Source: Nitrospiria bacterium
Lineage (GTDB): Bacteria > Nitrospirota > Nitrospiria > Nitrospirales > UBA8639
Direction of reading: 5' to 3'
DNA: 8,726 bases
Assembly: GCA_030430725.1 (NCBI GenBank)
Contig: JAUIKP010000116.1
Location: forward strand, 1-8,726
In this document: piece by piece, positions 1 to 6,404 of the stretch
How the letters are laid out: every line of letters begins with the position of its first letter
Numbering within the stretch: the stretch's first letter is position 1
Notes under the pieces: generated by a model
The model's input: the letters and a program-made list of their open reading frames with translations, nothing else
Told to the model about the DNA's origin: nothing
Databases searched by the model: none
Made by a program: the position numbers and the translations under genes

Positions 1-120
1 CCTTCATAACATCTCATCCAAATTAAGGAATGGAACAGCGAAAGACATGGACGGCTAAGAGCATTATACGGGTGTCATTTCAAGGAGGACAACCTGTAAG
101 GGCAATCGATGCATTTCCAT

Positions 121-159
121 GGGAGACTGTTGAATAATTCAAAATTTTCACCAGTTCCC
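121..159. repeat. Imperfect 13-bp hairpin
   Basis: The arm at 121-134 (GGGAGACTGTTGAA) pairs with the arm at 147-159 (TTCACCAGTTCCC). There are 13 base pairs, interrupted by one bulged G (125) and one T/C mismatch (130/151), closing a 12-nt AT-rich loop. No T-run follows on either strand, so it is not a canonical intrinsic terminator. It could be a structured RNA element or chance. The pairing is read directly; any function is unknown. Confidence 0.5.
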
Positions 160-332
160 CTCTTGGGCAATGAATGTATTACGGAGCAATTGGGAGCAAA
201 AAGGGAAGGTCCACATGGTCCATCCAATCCCGCCCTGAGACACCATACAAGTCATGCCGAAGGGAAAACCGCAGTATTGCCTACGACGTTTGGTAACCGC
301 TTGCTGGCAAGGGGAGCGTACAGCTGAGTGTA

Positions 333-375
333 TGAATATGACAAAGGGCGGCCAGGTCGCCGGTGGACATATTCA
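333..375. repeat. Two-tier inverted repeat downstream of the DUF2156 gene
   Basis: A perfect 8-bp inverted repeat has arms TGAATATG (333-340) and CATATTCA (368-375). Inside it is a short GC-rich stem, CGGC (349-352) with GCCG (359-362). It lies about 30 nt past the stop of the minus-strand DUF2156 gene, where a transcription terminator would be expected. Only a CTTT follows the inner stem on the minus strand and no T-run follows the outer one, so at most it is a weak or factor-assisted terminator. Confidence 0.35.
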
Positions 376-403
376 ACGCTCTCTTGAGGGAGATTCTGAT
401 CAC

Positions 404-1360
404 TCATGAGGGTCGGGCAATGTAGTTAGGCAATAATTGACAGGGATGATAGGACAGTTTTGTCCGTGCTAAACTCGGCAACCCGGAATCATCCATCGTA
501 TTCACCAATGGATAGGTCTGAAACTCCCGACAGAATTCCCGGAAAAGATACTGGGCTAAACCGTAGACTGATCGATCTGCCACCTCCAGCAAGACACAAA
601 ACACCTCCGGGGAGCGTGGGAACCCGAACGTATACGCTTTGACCGCTCCATCCACCCACACGATTCGCCCGGTAAGACCGAGTTCACGAAACTCTTGCAG
701 CGTCACTCGATGGGCATTGGCGGCATCACGAAGCATCATGCGAGCCACATCCTCGTTGGGTCCTAATCGGGAAATAGGGATATCTTCCTTTTGTTGTCTC
801 CAACGGTGAAAAAGGGCGAAGCACTCATCACGATCGATGATCTGGTAGGGGGCAATCCGGTGGCGGTGCCCACGAATAAATCGATTGCACGCGGCGCGTT
901 GCGATTTGTAGGAATTTCCTTTTAGTTGGATGAGATCGGTCGTGCGATAAAGGTAATCGGAGTCCTTTGGTAGGAGGGTGTATCCCCATTGTTGAATTTC
1001 TTCTTTTAAATCAGCCGGAATGTTTTCAATTCGCGTAACGCTGGATCCACGATTCCGGATCTCCATATAGGCGGTCACCTGACTCAGCACGTTTTTGAGT
1101 GGGCTGACGGAAGAGGATCCCATTGCTGGATAAGGCCCGACGGGGGGCAGAGGCATAAATATCCCATCAGAATATTCCGCAAAGAGACACAACCAGCCGT
1201 CAATGTCCGTCCAGGATAAGGTGAACAGGTCTTTCCAGATATAATGTGGTGGAAAGGACCAGGTGCTCAATGGTGTTTTCCCTCCGACACCAGTGGAGGC
1301 AATGGCCTTGTTCAGACGGGCTTGATCGGTGATGGTCAAGGGGTTGAGATGAATGGACAT
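404..1360 (-). CDS. DUF2156 / phosphatidylglycerol lysyltransferase C-terminal-like protein
   Basis: A 318-residue soluble protein with no signal peptide or membrane segment. Two family signatures are clear. Residues 135-161 begin DYLYRTTDLIQLKG and continue with YKSQR..CNRF, matching the usual DUF2156 block of the form DYLY...DL..LKG..Y..KR..iNRF. Near the C-terminus, residues 286-313 contain VN..DDSGLPSLARTKLSYHP, matching the family's N.e.D.G...LR..KlsyhP block. DUF2156 has a tandem GNAT-like fold and is related to the soluble domain of MprF, which transfers amino acids from aminoacyl-tRNA to lipid. Stand-alone members are mostly uncharacterised, so substrate and acceptor are unknown. The ATG at 1360 is preceded in frame by a TAA at 1370-1372, which limits upstream extension. 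It lies 55 nt downstream of the YkgJ gene and is probably co-transcribed with it. No MprF-type membrane domain is attached. Family assignment is confident; function is not. Confidence 0.9.
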   Translation of the reverse strand: MSIHLNPLTITDQARLNKAIASTGVGGKTPLSTWSFPPHYIWKDLFTLSWTDIDGWLCLFAEYSDGIFMPLPPVGPYPAMGSSSVSPLKNVLSQVTAYMEIRNRGSSVTRIENIPADLKEEIQQWGYTLLPKDSDYLYRTTDLIQLKGNSYKSQRAACNRFIRGHRHRIAPYQIIDRDECFALFHRWRQQKEDIPISRLGPNEDVARMMLRDAANAHRVTLQEFRELGLTGRIVWVDGAVKAYTFGFPRSPEVFCVLLEVADRSVYGLAQYLFREFCREFQTYPLVNTMDDSGLPSLARTKLSYHPCQLLPNYIARPS

Positions 1361-1415
1361 GAAAGATGGTTATACGGGATGGAGAACCTGTGGGAAAAGA
1401 GCGGGTTCGGGGCCG

Positions 1416-2039
1416 TCACCGCGTATCGTGCATATTGGAGGAACGAAGAGTCGCGGTCAGTTGGTCGAGGGTGTGCAACACGACGACCTCCGGTTGAAAC
1501 GGAGTCACCAGTCGAGGATGAAGGGCAAGGGCATTCAGAACCTGATCAGATTCCAGGTAGATTGCAACTCTTTCGGCCTGTTCCATGAACGCCTTTGGAA
1601 GGGTCAGTGCGGAAGGTTCCAGGCTATCGCTCCTGAGAGGGATGTCTTCCACGGCTTGCTCGAGAAGAAACGGACACAAAGTATCCCAACCAAGCACGAC
1701 TTTCTCGTGTTGGGCATTCCACATGAGCGCGAAAGGGTACAATTGGCAATCCAGAGGACGTATCTCATAAATGCGACAGTGTCGTGTGGTGGGATCAAAT
1801 GCCGGGCAGAGAAATCCTCCTTCATTGGGATGTGGGACGACTTCAATCTGACTTCCCCGATGATCCGGAAAGGAAGAGGAAGAGATGCCGTGTGTGACGG
1901 CCTGTTGAATTTCATCTTTAGTGAAGTATGGTCTGAGGATGCTGTCTTGTTCGGGGAAACGACAGCATACGTCGCATCGAAAACAGACGGCGGAGGGAAC
2001 GACCTGTGGACCGGGAATTACGGGGATAACCTGAGGCAT
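1416..2039 (-). CDS. YkgJ-family cysteine-cluster protein
   Basis: A 207-residue protein carrying the YkgJ/UPF0153 metal-binding pattern. Residues 19-26 (CFRCDVCC) form CxxCxxCC. A second set follows: C78 in FLCPAF, C88, then YEIRPLDCQLYPF with C98, and C122 in DTLCPF. These eight cysteines fit the family consensus, thought to bind zinc or an iron-sulphur cluster. No enzymatic role is established for the family. The C-terminal third (about 125-207) lacks recognisable motifs. No signal peptide is visible, so it is presumably cytoplasmic. The ATG at 2039 is chosen because no in-frame ATG, GTG or TTG occurs before an upstream in-frame TGA. No Shine-Dalgarno is evident, so translation may be leaderless. 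It is the first gene of a leftward pair with the DUF2156 protein and divergent from the ATP-grasp-like gene. A long frame on the opposite strand is an artefact. Confidence 0.92.
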   Translation of the reverse strand: MPQVIPVIPGPQVVPSAVCFRCDVCCRFPEQDSILRPYFTKDEIQQAVTHGISSSSFPDHRGSQIEVVPHPNEGGFLCPAFDPTTRHCRIYEIRPLDCQLYPFALMWNAQHEKVVLGWDTLCPFLLEQAVEDIPLRSDSLEPSALTLPKAFMEQAERVAIYLESDQVLNALALHPRLVTPFQPEVVVLHTLDQLTATLRSSNMHDTR

Positions 2040-2223
2040 ATTCGTATAACTTTCATGACGACACGGCCCGGCATTTCCCTCGGGTGCGTGCCTTGTCTGG
2101 TTTCAAGAGAGCGTGCTACCATCTCCCTTATTCTAACAAAAGGCCCGTCGTTAAGGTCCAAGTTTTTCATGTTAGGCCAGAATTGAAATATTTCGTGCAG
2201 GTCCAACCTCCTTTGATCGAGGA
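2040..2223. promoter_or_regulatory. Divergent intergenic region
   Basis: This 184-bp gap separates the leftward YkgJ gene from the rightward ATP-grasp-like gene, so it must contain or adjoin both promoters. For the rightward gene the best sigma70-like candidate is TTTTCA (2164-2169) and AATATT (2187-2192) with a 17-nt spacer, each matching consensus at four of six positions. The palindrome GAAATATTTC (2185-2194) covers that -10 and could bind a regulator. No credible promoter pair is visible for the leftward gene. Promoter positions are tentative. Confidence 0.4.
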
Positions 2224-2236
2224 GTGAAGGACCTCC
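2206..2236 (+). promoter_or_regulatory. Start region of the ATP-grasp-like gene with flanking anti-SD-like repeats
   Basis: The purine-rich segment GAGGAGTGAAGG (2219-2230) contains the GTG at 2224. It is flanked by two copies of ACCTCC, at 2206-2211 and 2231-2236, each able to pair with GAGG or GGAG. If the start is GTG 2224 the Shine-Dalgarno overlaps it too closely. If the start is GTG 2239, GAAGG (2226-2230) sits 8 nt upstream, a better spacing. The arrangement could mask ribosome access, but this is inference. Confidence 0.3.
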
Positions 2237-3726
2237 GAGTGTCTGGTCCGTTACACCCGTCGACCACGATTAACCCAGGATCGGCTATTTCTTCCCACGC
2301 AGAACAATCCGGCCTCATTCTGCCATTGAGTTCGTCGACGTCTGACAGCCCCTATCCTCTTTTTCGGGACAGCCTGATCAATGACGGATTATTTGTGCGG
2401 GGACAAAATGATCATTGGCGAGTGGCATGCAGACCCTTTGGGCTTTCCACCGAGGAAGCCAAATTTTTTGAAGCATTAGGGCAGCATCTGTTGATGTTCT
2501 ACCAGGCGTTGAACCGGTTGTACCTTGAAAGCCTGAAAGGTCTGCAACCTGCCTGGGTTCATGAATATTTGGATATTGGAAAGCCTGAGGATCTTCTGGC
2601 CCTTGCACGGATGAATCGATTCAAAAATCAACTGCCCGGTGTCATTCGTCCCGATCTCATTCCCACCAACGCCGGCATGGCCCTGACGGAACTTGATTCC
2701 GTCCCTGGAGGGATTGGCTTAACCGGCAGTCTGAGTTGGATGTATGCCCAGCAAGGCTTTCCTGTGTGGCCGCAAGCCGACGGATTGGTTCAAGGATTTT
2801 CCCGTATGTTACAAGGGGTATTGAACGGTCAGCCTCCTCGGGTGGCGATTGTGGTCTCGGACGAAGCTGAGGCCTATCGCGCCGAAATGCAATGGGTGGT
2901 CACACAACTCCGGCAGAAAGGTTGGGAGGCCTATTGCGGGCATCCCCGTGATATTCGATTTACGGAAGAGGGCCTTTTGATTCACCATGAGGGACAGGAG
3001 CAACCTCTTTCGGTGGTCTATCGTTTCTACGAATTGTTCGATTTAAAAAATATTCCCAAAGGGGAATTGATTGTCTACAGTGCCAAAAAAGGCCGGGTTG
3101 CGGTCACCCCGCCGTATAAGCCCTGGATGGAGGAAAAACTGGCCTTAGCGTTGTTCCACCATCCGATGTTGGAAAAATATTGGGAGCACGAGTTGAAACC
3201 CGACACGTTTGATTGTCTTCGTGCCATCATTCCCGAGACCTGGATTTTGGATCCCAGACCCCTGCCTCCTTCTGCAGTGATCCCCGGCTTACGTCATGGA
3301 AATCGTGCGGTGGCGGATTGGCAGTGGTTGGGAGAAGCCACCCAAAAAGAACGTCAGTATGTCATCAAAGTATCAGGATTTTCCGACCAGGCTTGGGGGA
3401 GCCGGGGCGTCTCAATCGGACATGATATGTCGCAAGTCCAATGGAAAGAAGTCGTGTCTCATGCTTTGGATCAATTTAAGGTGAGCCCTTCGATTCTTCA
3501 AACATTTCACAAAGGGCGACTGGTTGTGGTTGAATATTATGACAGTCATTCCGGTGACGTCGCCAGTTTGGAAGGACGGGCGCGCTTATCTCCGTATTAT
3601 TTCGTGAATGAGGGGCAGGCCCGGTTAGGCGGTGTTTTGGCCACGATCTGTCCTAAAGATAAAAAAATTATCCATGGAATGCGGGACGCGGTCATGGCGC
3701 CCTGTTCCATCATGGACTATCACTAA
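2224..3726 (+). CDS. Putative ATP-grasp-like protein (possibly circularly permuted)
   Basis: A 500-residue soluble protein with no membrane segment. Features resemble circularly permuted ATP-grasp ligases such as glutathionylspermidine-synthase-like proteins. Residues 142-145 (RPDL) and 155-168 (TELDSVPGGIGLTG) resemble the acidic, glycine-rich nucleotide/metal loop that these proteins carry before the main domain. Residues 205-213 (PRVAIVVSD) begin a Rossmann-like segment. Residues 295-310 contain TPPYKPWMEEKLALAL, like the conserved NP..K..la.L block. Residues 389-409 include YVIK and GSRGVSIG, the usual nucleotide-binding Lys and Gly-rich loop. No substrate can be read. The first ~45 residues are low-complexity and unlike the rest. 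The start is uncertain: GTG 2224 is the longest reading and GTG 2239 has better spacing; no internal ATG occurs before residue 91. It lies 76 nt before the glutaredoxin gene on the same strand. The coding region is secure; the ATP-grasp call rests on motif resemblance. Confidence 0.75.
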   Translation: MKDLRVSGPLHPSTTINPGSAISSHAEQSGLILPLSSSTSDSPYPLFRDSLINDGLFVRGQNDHWRVACRPFGLSTEEAKFFEALGQHLLMFYQALNRLYLESLKGLQPAWVHEYLDIGKPEDLLALARMNRFKNQLPGVIRPDLIPTNAGMALTELDSVPGGIGLTGSLSWMYAQQGFPVWPQADGLVQGFSRMLQGVLNGQPPRVAIVVSDEAEAYRAEMQWVVTQLRQKGWEAYCGHPRDIRFTEEGLLIHHEGQEQPLSVVYRFYELFDLKNIPKGELIVYSAKKGRVAVTPPYKPWMEEKLALALFHHPMLEKYWEHELKPDTFDCLRAIIPETWILDPRPLPPSAVIPGLRHGNRAVADWQWLGEATQKERQYVIKVSGFSDQAWGSRGVSIGHDMSQVQWKEVVSHALDQFKVSPSILQTFHKGRLVVVEYYDSHSGDVASLEGRARLSPYYFVNEGQARLGGVLATICPKDKKIIHGMRDAVMAPCSIMDYH

Positions 3727-3737
3727 GCCCATAAGGC

Positions 3738-3756
3738 CCAGGTCGCCTGGTTCTTT
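3738..3756 (+). terminator. Weak intrinsic terminator or attenuator candidate
   Basis: CCAGG (3738-3742) and CCTGG (3746-3750) form a perfect 5-bp stem with a TCG loop, followed at once by TTCTTT (3751-3756). It begins 12 nt after the stop of the ATP-grasp-like gene. The stem is short and the T-tract is interrupted, so it would terminate only partially and may set the ratio between that gene and the operon behind it. Confidence 0.3.
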
Positions 3757-3777
3757 CGGCCCTTGTGTATTTTCCCT

Positions 3778-3797
3778 CTCGTGGGGAAGACCACGAG
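3778..3797 (+). promoter_or_regulatory. Hairpin in front of the glutaredoxin start codon
   Basis: CTCGTGG (3778-3784) and CCACGAG (3791-3797) form a perfect 7-bp stem closing the 6-nt loop GGAAGA. The stem ends 5 nt before the ATG at 3803. The only purine-rich Shine-Dalgarno candidate (GGGGAAG, 3783-3789) lies within the loop and stem side and is too far from the ATG. The hairpin could lower or control translation initiation. The structure is read directly; the role is inferred. Confidence 0.4.
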
Positions 3798-3802
3798 TTG
3801 AC

Positions 3803-4114
3803 ATGTCTGATACTCTTAAACGCATGAAACTGTATCACACGGAATGGTGCCCGGAATGCCAAGTCGTCCGCGAGAGGTTGGCTGAGTTGGGTCTGCCCTA
3901 CGAACATGAAGTTGTGCCCGATGTTCGACCGTTCCGGAAGAATTTGTATGAAGTCTCGGGACAGAATTATGTCCCGGTATTGGTTCATGGAGAAACGGTG
4001 TTGACGGAGACATCCGATATCCTGGCATATCTGGACGACTACGAAGACCATGGTATTCCTTCCGGGGAAGCCACCAAGCCACCCTCCAGCAACCTTGATG
4101 AAAGGAATCATTAA
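3803..4114 (+). CDS. Glutaredoxin / GST N-terminal domain protein
   Basis: A 103-residue thioredoxin-fold protein. It opens with a beta strand and a redox motif, WCPEC (residues 15-19; Cys16 and Cys19). It continues through VPVLV (57-61) with the family's cis-proline (Pro58), and ends with ETSDILAYLDD (69-79), the acidic glutathione-binding segment and following helix of GST-N and glutaredoxin domains. The last ~20 residues are polar and probably disordered. The predicted role is cytoplasmic thiol-disulphide exchange or glutathione-type ligand binding. The central PE differs from classic CPYC, so redox behaviour may differ. ATG 3803 is preferred; ATG 3824 (residue 8) is the alternative. The frame extends upstream to 3632, but that part overlaps the preceding gene and is not glutaredoxin-like. 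It lies 3 nt upstream of the KamA gene, so a redox link to that oxygen-sensitive radical SAM enzyme is plausible but unproven. Confidence 0.88.
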   Translation: MSDTLKRMKLYHTEWCPECQVVRERLAELGLPYEHEVVPDVRPFRKNLYEVSGQNYVPVLVHGETVLTETSDILAYLDDYEDHGIPSGEATKPPSSNLDERNH

Positions 4115-4117
4115 GTT

Positions 4118-5242
4118 ATGGATGATTGGAAAAAGGCCCTCGCCGCAAGTATCACCAAACCCAAGGATTTAGCCAAATATTTGGGAGTCGATCCTAAGGA
4201 GGTGGAAGCCGTCGTCGGGCCCTATCCAATGCGAATTACCCCGACAGTGCTGTCCACGATTAAAAGCAAAGGGGATGCGATCTGGAAGCAGGTCGTACCC
4301 GAGGCCATCGAATTGGATGATATTGATGCCCCGGACGATCCGTTGGAAGAAGATACGGACAGTCCGGTTCCTCACTTGGTCCACCGATATCCTGATCGCG
4401 TATTGTTGATGGTGACCAACCAATGTCCAATCTATTGTCGGTTTTGCACAAGAAAGCGACTGGTGGGGAAACCGGGATTTCTCAAGAAGGGTGAACTGGA
4501 TCGAGCGGTAGCGTACCTCAGAGAGCATACTGAAATACGGGATGTCATCCTGTCCGGCGGTGACCCCTTATTGTTGCCTGATCGTCTCATTGAGAGAATT
4601 TTGAAAGGTCTTCGTTCGATCCCCCATTTGGAATTGATTCGGTTTGGGACCCGCGTGCCGGGGACCCTTCCTCAACGCATTACTCCAGAATTGTGTGAGA
4701 TCGTGAAGCGCTTCCATCCCATATATATGAACTTGCATTTTAACCATCCGGATGAGTTGACGAAGGAGGTCAAGGAAGCCTGTGGTCGATTAGCGGATGC
4801 CGGAGTGCCCTTGGGAGCCCAAACCGTTTTGCTGAAAGGTGTCAATGATGACCCGGAAATCATGAAACGGCTGATGCAGCAACTGTTGTTAGCCAGAGTG
4901 AAACCCTACTACCTCTATCAAGCTGACCTCACCAAAGGGACGAATCATTTCCGGACCCCGGTAGAAACAGGGTTAAAAATGATTCAATCCCTTCAGGGGC
5001 ATACGAGTGGCATGGCCGTTCCCCACTTTGTCATTGATGCGCCCGGAGGTGGCGGAAAGATTCCCCTGTTGCCCAACGATTATCTATTGAATTTGGATGA
5101 GGACGGGGCAGTATTAAAAAATTACGAAAATAAAACCTATCATTATCCTCAGCCGACATCGGGAAACGGGCGTGAACTCCCCATGGTCGGCGCGCCTGCA
5201 TCCCAAGATATGTGCGGGGCCGGCGCCATGGATGACTATTAA
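4118..5242 (+). CDS. kamA: KamA-family lysine 2,3-aminomutase (radical SAM)
   Basis: A 374-residue radical SAM/PLP enzyme predicted to convert L-lysine to L-beta-lysine. The [4Fe-4S] motif CxxxCxxC is C103, C107, C110 (CPIYCRFCTRKR). SGGDP (146-150) follows in the TIM barrel. The PLP-binding lysine is K314 in DAPGGGGK. Two aspartates that contact the lysine side chain in clostridial lysine 2,3-aminomutase are conserved: D270 (YQADL..G..HFRT) and D307 (VIDAPGGGGK). Their spacing from the cluster motif is within one residue of that enzyme as I recall it, which favours lysine over glutamate and over the EpmB subgroup. The protein is shorter than the ~416-residue clostridial enzyme. Its tail has only one cysteine (C366), so the zinc-binding cysteines described for that enzyme seem absent. 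A Shine-Dalgarno AAAGGA (4101-4106) supports ATG 4118. No acetyltransferase AblB or EpmA is present in the window. Confidence 0.92.
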   Translation: MDDWKKALAASITKPKDLAKYLGVDPKEVEAVVGPYPMRITPTVLSTIKSKGDAIWKQVVPEAIELDDIDAPDDPLEEDTDSPVPHLVHRYPDRVLLMVTNQCPIYCRFCTRKRLVGKPGFLKKGELDRAVAYLREHTEIRDVILSGGDPLLLPDRLIERILKGLRSIPHLELIRFGTRVPGTLPQRITPELCEIVKRFHPIYMNLHFNHPDELTKEVKEACGRLADAGVPLGAQTVLLKGVNDDPEIMKRLMQQLLLARVKPYYLYQADLTKGTNHFRTPVETGLKMIQSLQGHTSGMAVPHFVIDAPGGGGKIPLLPNDYLLNLDEDGAVLKNYENKTYHYPQPTSGNGRELPMVGAPASQDMCGAGAMDDY

Positions 5243-6402
5243 TGGTCGATACCAAGAAGACGGGCATTCTGTCCTTTCAACACCTTCGTGCGCTGGTTCG
5301 TCAGCAGGTGATCCGAGCCGATGTGCCCATCACCTCCCGGCAAATTCAACCGGCCAGTCTTGATTTACGGCTGGGAACGAAGGCCTACCGTCTCCTGAGC
5401 AGTTTTTTGCCAGAACCGTCTGATCAGCAATCCCAGTTTACGATTGAGGACCTCTACCGGTCCGATATGGTGATGTACGATATGGATCTGACCAATGGGG
5501 CCATTCTGGAAAAAGGTCATGTCTACCTCGTCCCCTTGATGGAGCGGGTAAAGCTGCCAAAAGATATCCGTGGTCGAACCAATCCAAAAAGCTCCACGGG
5601 GAGGTTGGATATTTTTACCCGCGTGGTGACGGATCTCCATATGGGCTTTGATGAAATCCGCTCCGGGTATGAAGGCCCGTTATTTTTGGAAATCGTACCT
5701 CGGTCGTTTACCATACGTGTGCAGGCTGGATTGGCCCTCAACCAATTACGGTTAATGTCGGGCAAACCCATGGTTTCGGATTCAGGGTTACGAGCCGTTC
5801 ATCGCAAGACCCCCTTGCTGTATCATAATGGAGATTCGGGGAAAACGGATCTGGCCTTATCGGCCAAGGAGCTTCGGGTGAACAACGGTCTGTTTTTAAG
5901 TGTCGATTTGCAAGGATCAAGTGACCATTCCGAGGCGATGGTGGGGTATCGGGCAAAAAAGAACAGTCATGTTATTGATCTCAGTCTGGTCGGCCATTAT
6001 GCCGCCTCCGATTTTTGGGAGCCGTTAAAACGCAATGCCACGGCCACGATGCTGTTGGAGCCGGAAGAGTTCTATATCCTGGCCTCCAAGGAACGGATCC
6101 AGGTTCCACCCGGCTATTCATCGGAGATGGTGGCGTATGAAGCCGCCTGCGGGGAATTACGAACCCATTATGCGGGGTTCTTTGATCCTGGGTTTGGCTA
6201 TGCCAACCCAAACCGGAAAGGCACCCAGGTGGTCTTAGAGGTTCGCCCTCACGATGTGCCCTTCCGGATTCATGACGGACAGACGTTTTTTAAGGTCGTC
6301 TATGAGAAGATGCGTGATATTCCCACGCAGTTATATGGATCGGCGTTAGGGTCTTCCTATTACCAGCAGGGGCTCACACTCAGCAAACATTTTAAGTGGT
6401 AA
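5242..6402 (+). CDS. dcd: 2'-deoxycytidine 5'-triphosphate deaminase, long two-domain form
   Basis: A 386-residue protein predicted to deaminate dCTP to dUTP and ammonia, feeding dTMP synthesis. It resembles the long deaminase type (Pfam DCD, well known in Alphaproteobacteria), about twice the ~190 residues of the E. coli trimeric enzyme. The N-half has QIQPASLDLRLG (34-45), GRTNPKSSTGRLD (111-123) and LFLE (147-150); E150 is the likely counterpart of the catalytic glutamate. The C-half repeats the fold with AYEAACGELRTHYAGFFDPG (298-317) and VVLEVRPHDVPF (330-341, E332/E333 region), though it lacks an exact N.KSS.GR motif. This suggests a tandem duplication of the dUTPase/Dcd beta-barrel with one half diverged. 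The ATG shares one base with the KamA stop (TAATG), implying translational coupling. The downstream gene begins 2 nt after the stop. Family call confident; which half is catalytic is inferred. Confidence 0.9.
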   Translation: MVDTKKTGILSFQHLRALVRQQVIRADVPITSRQIQPASLDLRLGTKAYRLLSSFLPEPSDQQSQFTIEDLYRSDMVMYDMDLTNGAILEKGHVYLVPLMERVKLPKDIRGRTNPKSSTGRLDIFTRVVTDLHMGFDEIRSGYEGPLFLEIVPRSFTIRVQAGLALNQLRLMSGKPMVSDSGLRAVHRKTPLLYHNGDSGKTDLALSAKELRVNNGLFLSVDLQGSSDHSEAMVGYRAKKNSHVIDLSLVGHYAASDFWEPLKRNATATMLLEPEEFYILASKERIQVPPGYSSEMVAYEAACGELRTHYAGFFDPGFGYANPNRKGTQVVLEVRPHDVPFRIHDGQTFFKVVYEKMRDIPTQLYGSALGSSYYQQGLTLSKHFKW

Positions 6403-6404
6403 CT

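Larger units (their letters stand above)
1..403. other. Non-coding or unassigned region with two inverted repeats
   Basis: No gene can be supported in this stretch, which lies beyond the 3' end of the minus-strand DUF2156 gene. A purine-rich AAGGAGG stands at 82-88 but is 20 nt from the nearest ATG (109). The 72-codon frame opened by that ATG has no recognisable family features. Frame 2 is open from the left edge to a stop at 56-58, too short to call as the tail of an upstream gene. Two inverted repeats (121-159 and 333-375) are listed separately. The region could be a 3' untranslated region, an intergenic spacer, or hold a small structured RNA. I see no tRNA, promoter pair or insertion-sequence end. 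Confidence 0.5.

Noticed and set aside
109..327. 72-codon plus-strand frame with a weak AAGGG 6 nt upstream of the ATG
   Set aside because: The protein has no recognisable motif, and a strong hairpin (121-159) occupies its start. The stronger AAGGAGG is too far upstream. It may be real but cannot be supported from sequence alone.
129..431. Integron-like core sites: GTTGAAT (129-135), ATTCAAC (371-377), GTTAGGC (425-431)
   Set aside because: Each fits the loose GTTRRRY or RYYYAAC consensus, but 371-431 does not fold into an attC-type hairpin and its ends are not complementary. The last site lies inside the DUF2156 coding region. Matches this short are expected by chance.
1353..2186. 277-codon plus-strand frame
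   Set aside because: It lies opposite the YkgJ gene, whose CxxCxxCC and RP..CQLYPF motifs are convincing. The plus-strand translation has no family features and is a shadow frame.
3632..3802. Upstream extension of the glutaredoxin frame
   Set aside because: These 57 codons overlap the end of the ATP-grasp-like gene in another frame and look unlike the thioredoxin fold, which begins at about 3824.
3710..4111. 133-codon minus-strand frame opposite the glutaredoxin gene
   Set aside because: The opposite strand carries a clear glutaredoxin with WCPEC and the cis-proline motif; the minus-strand product has no family features.
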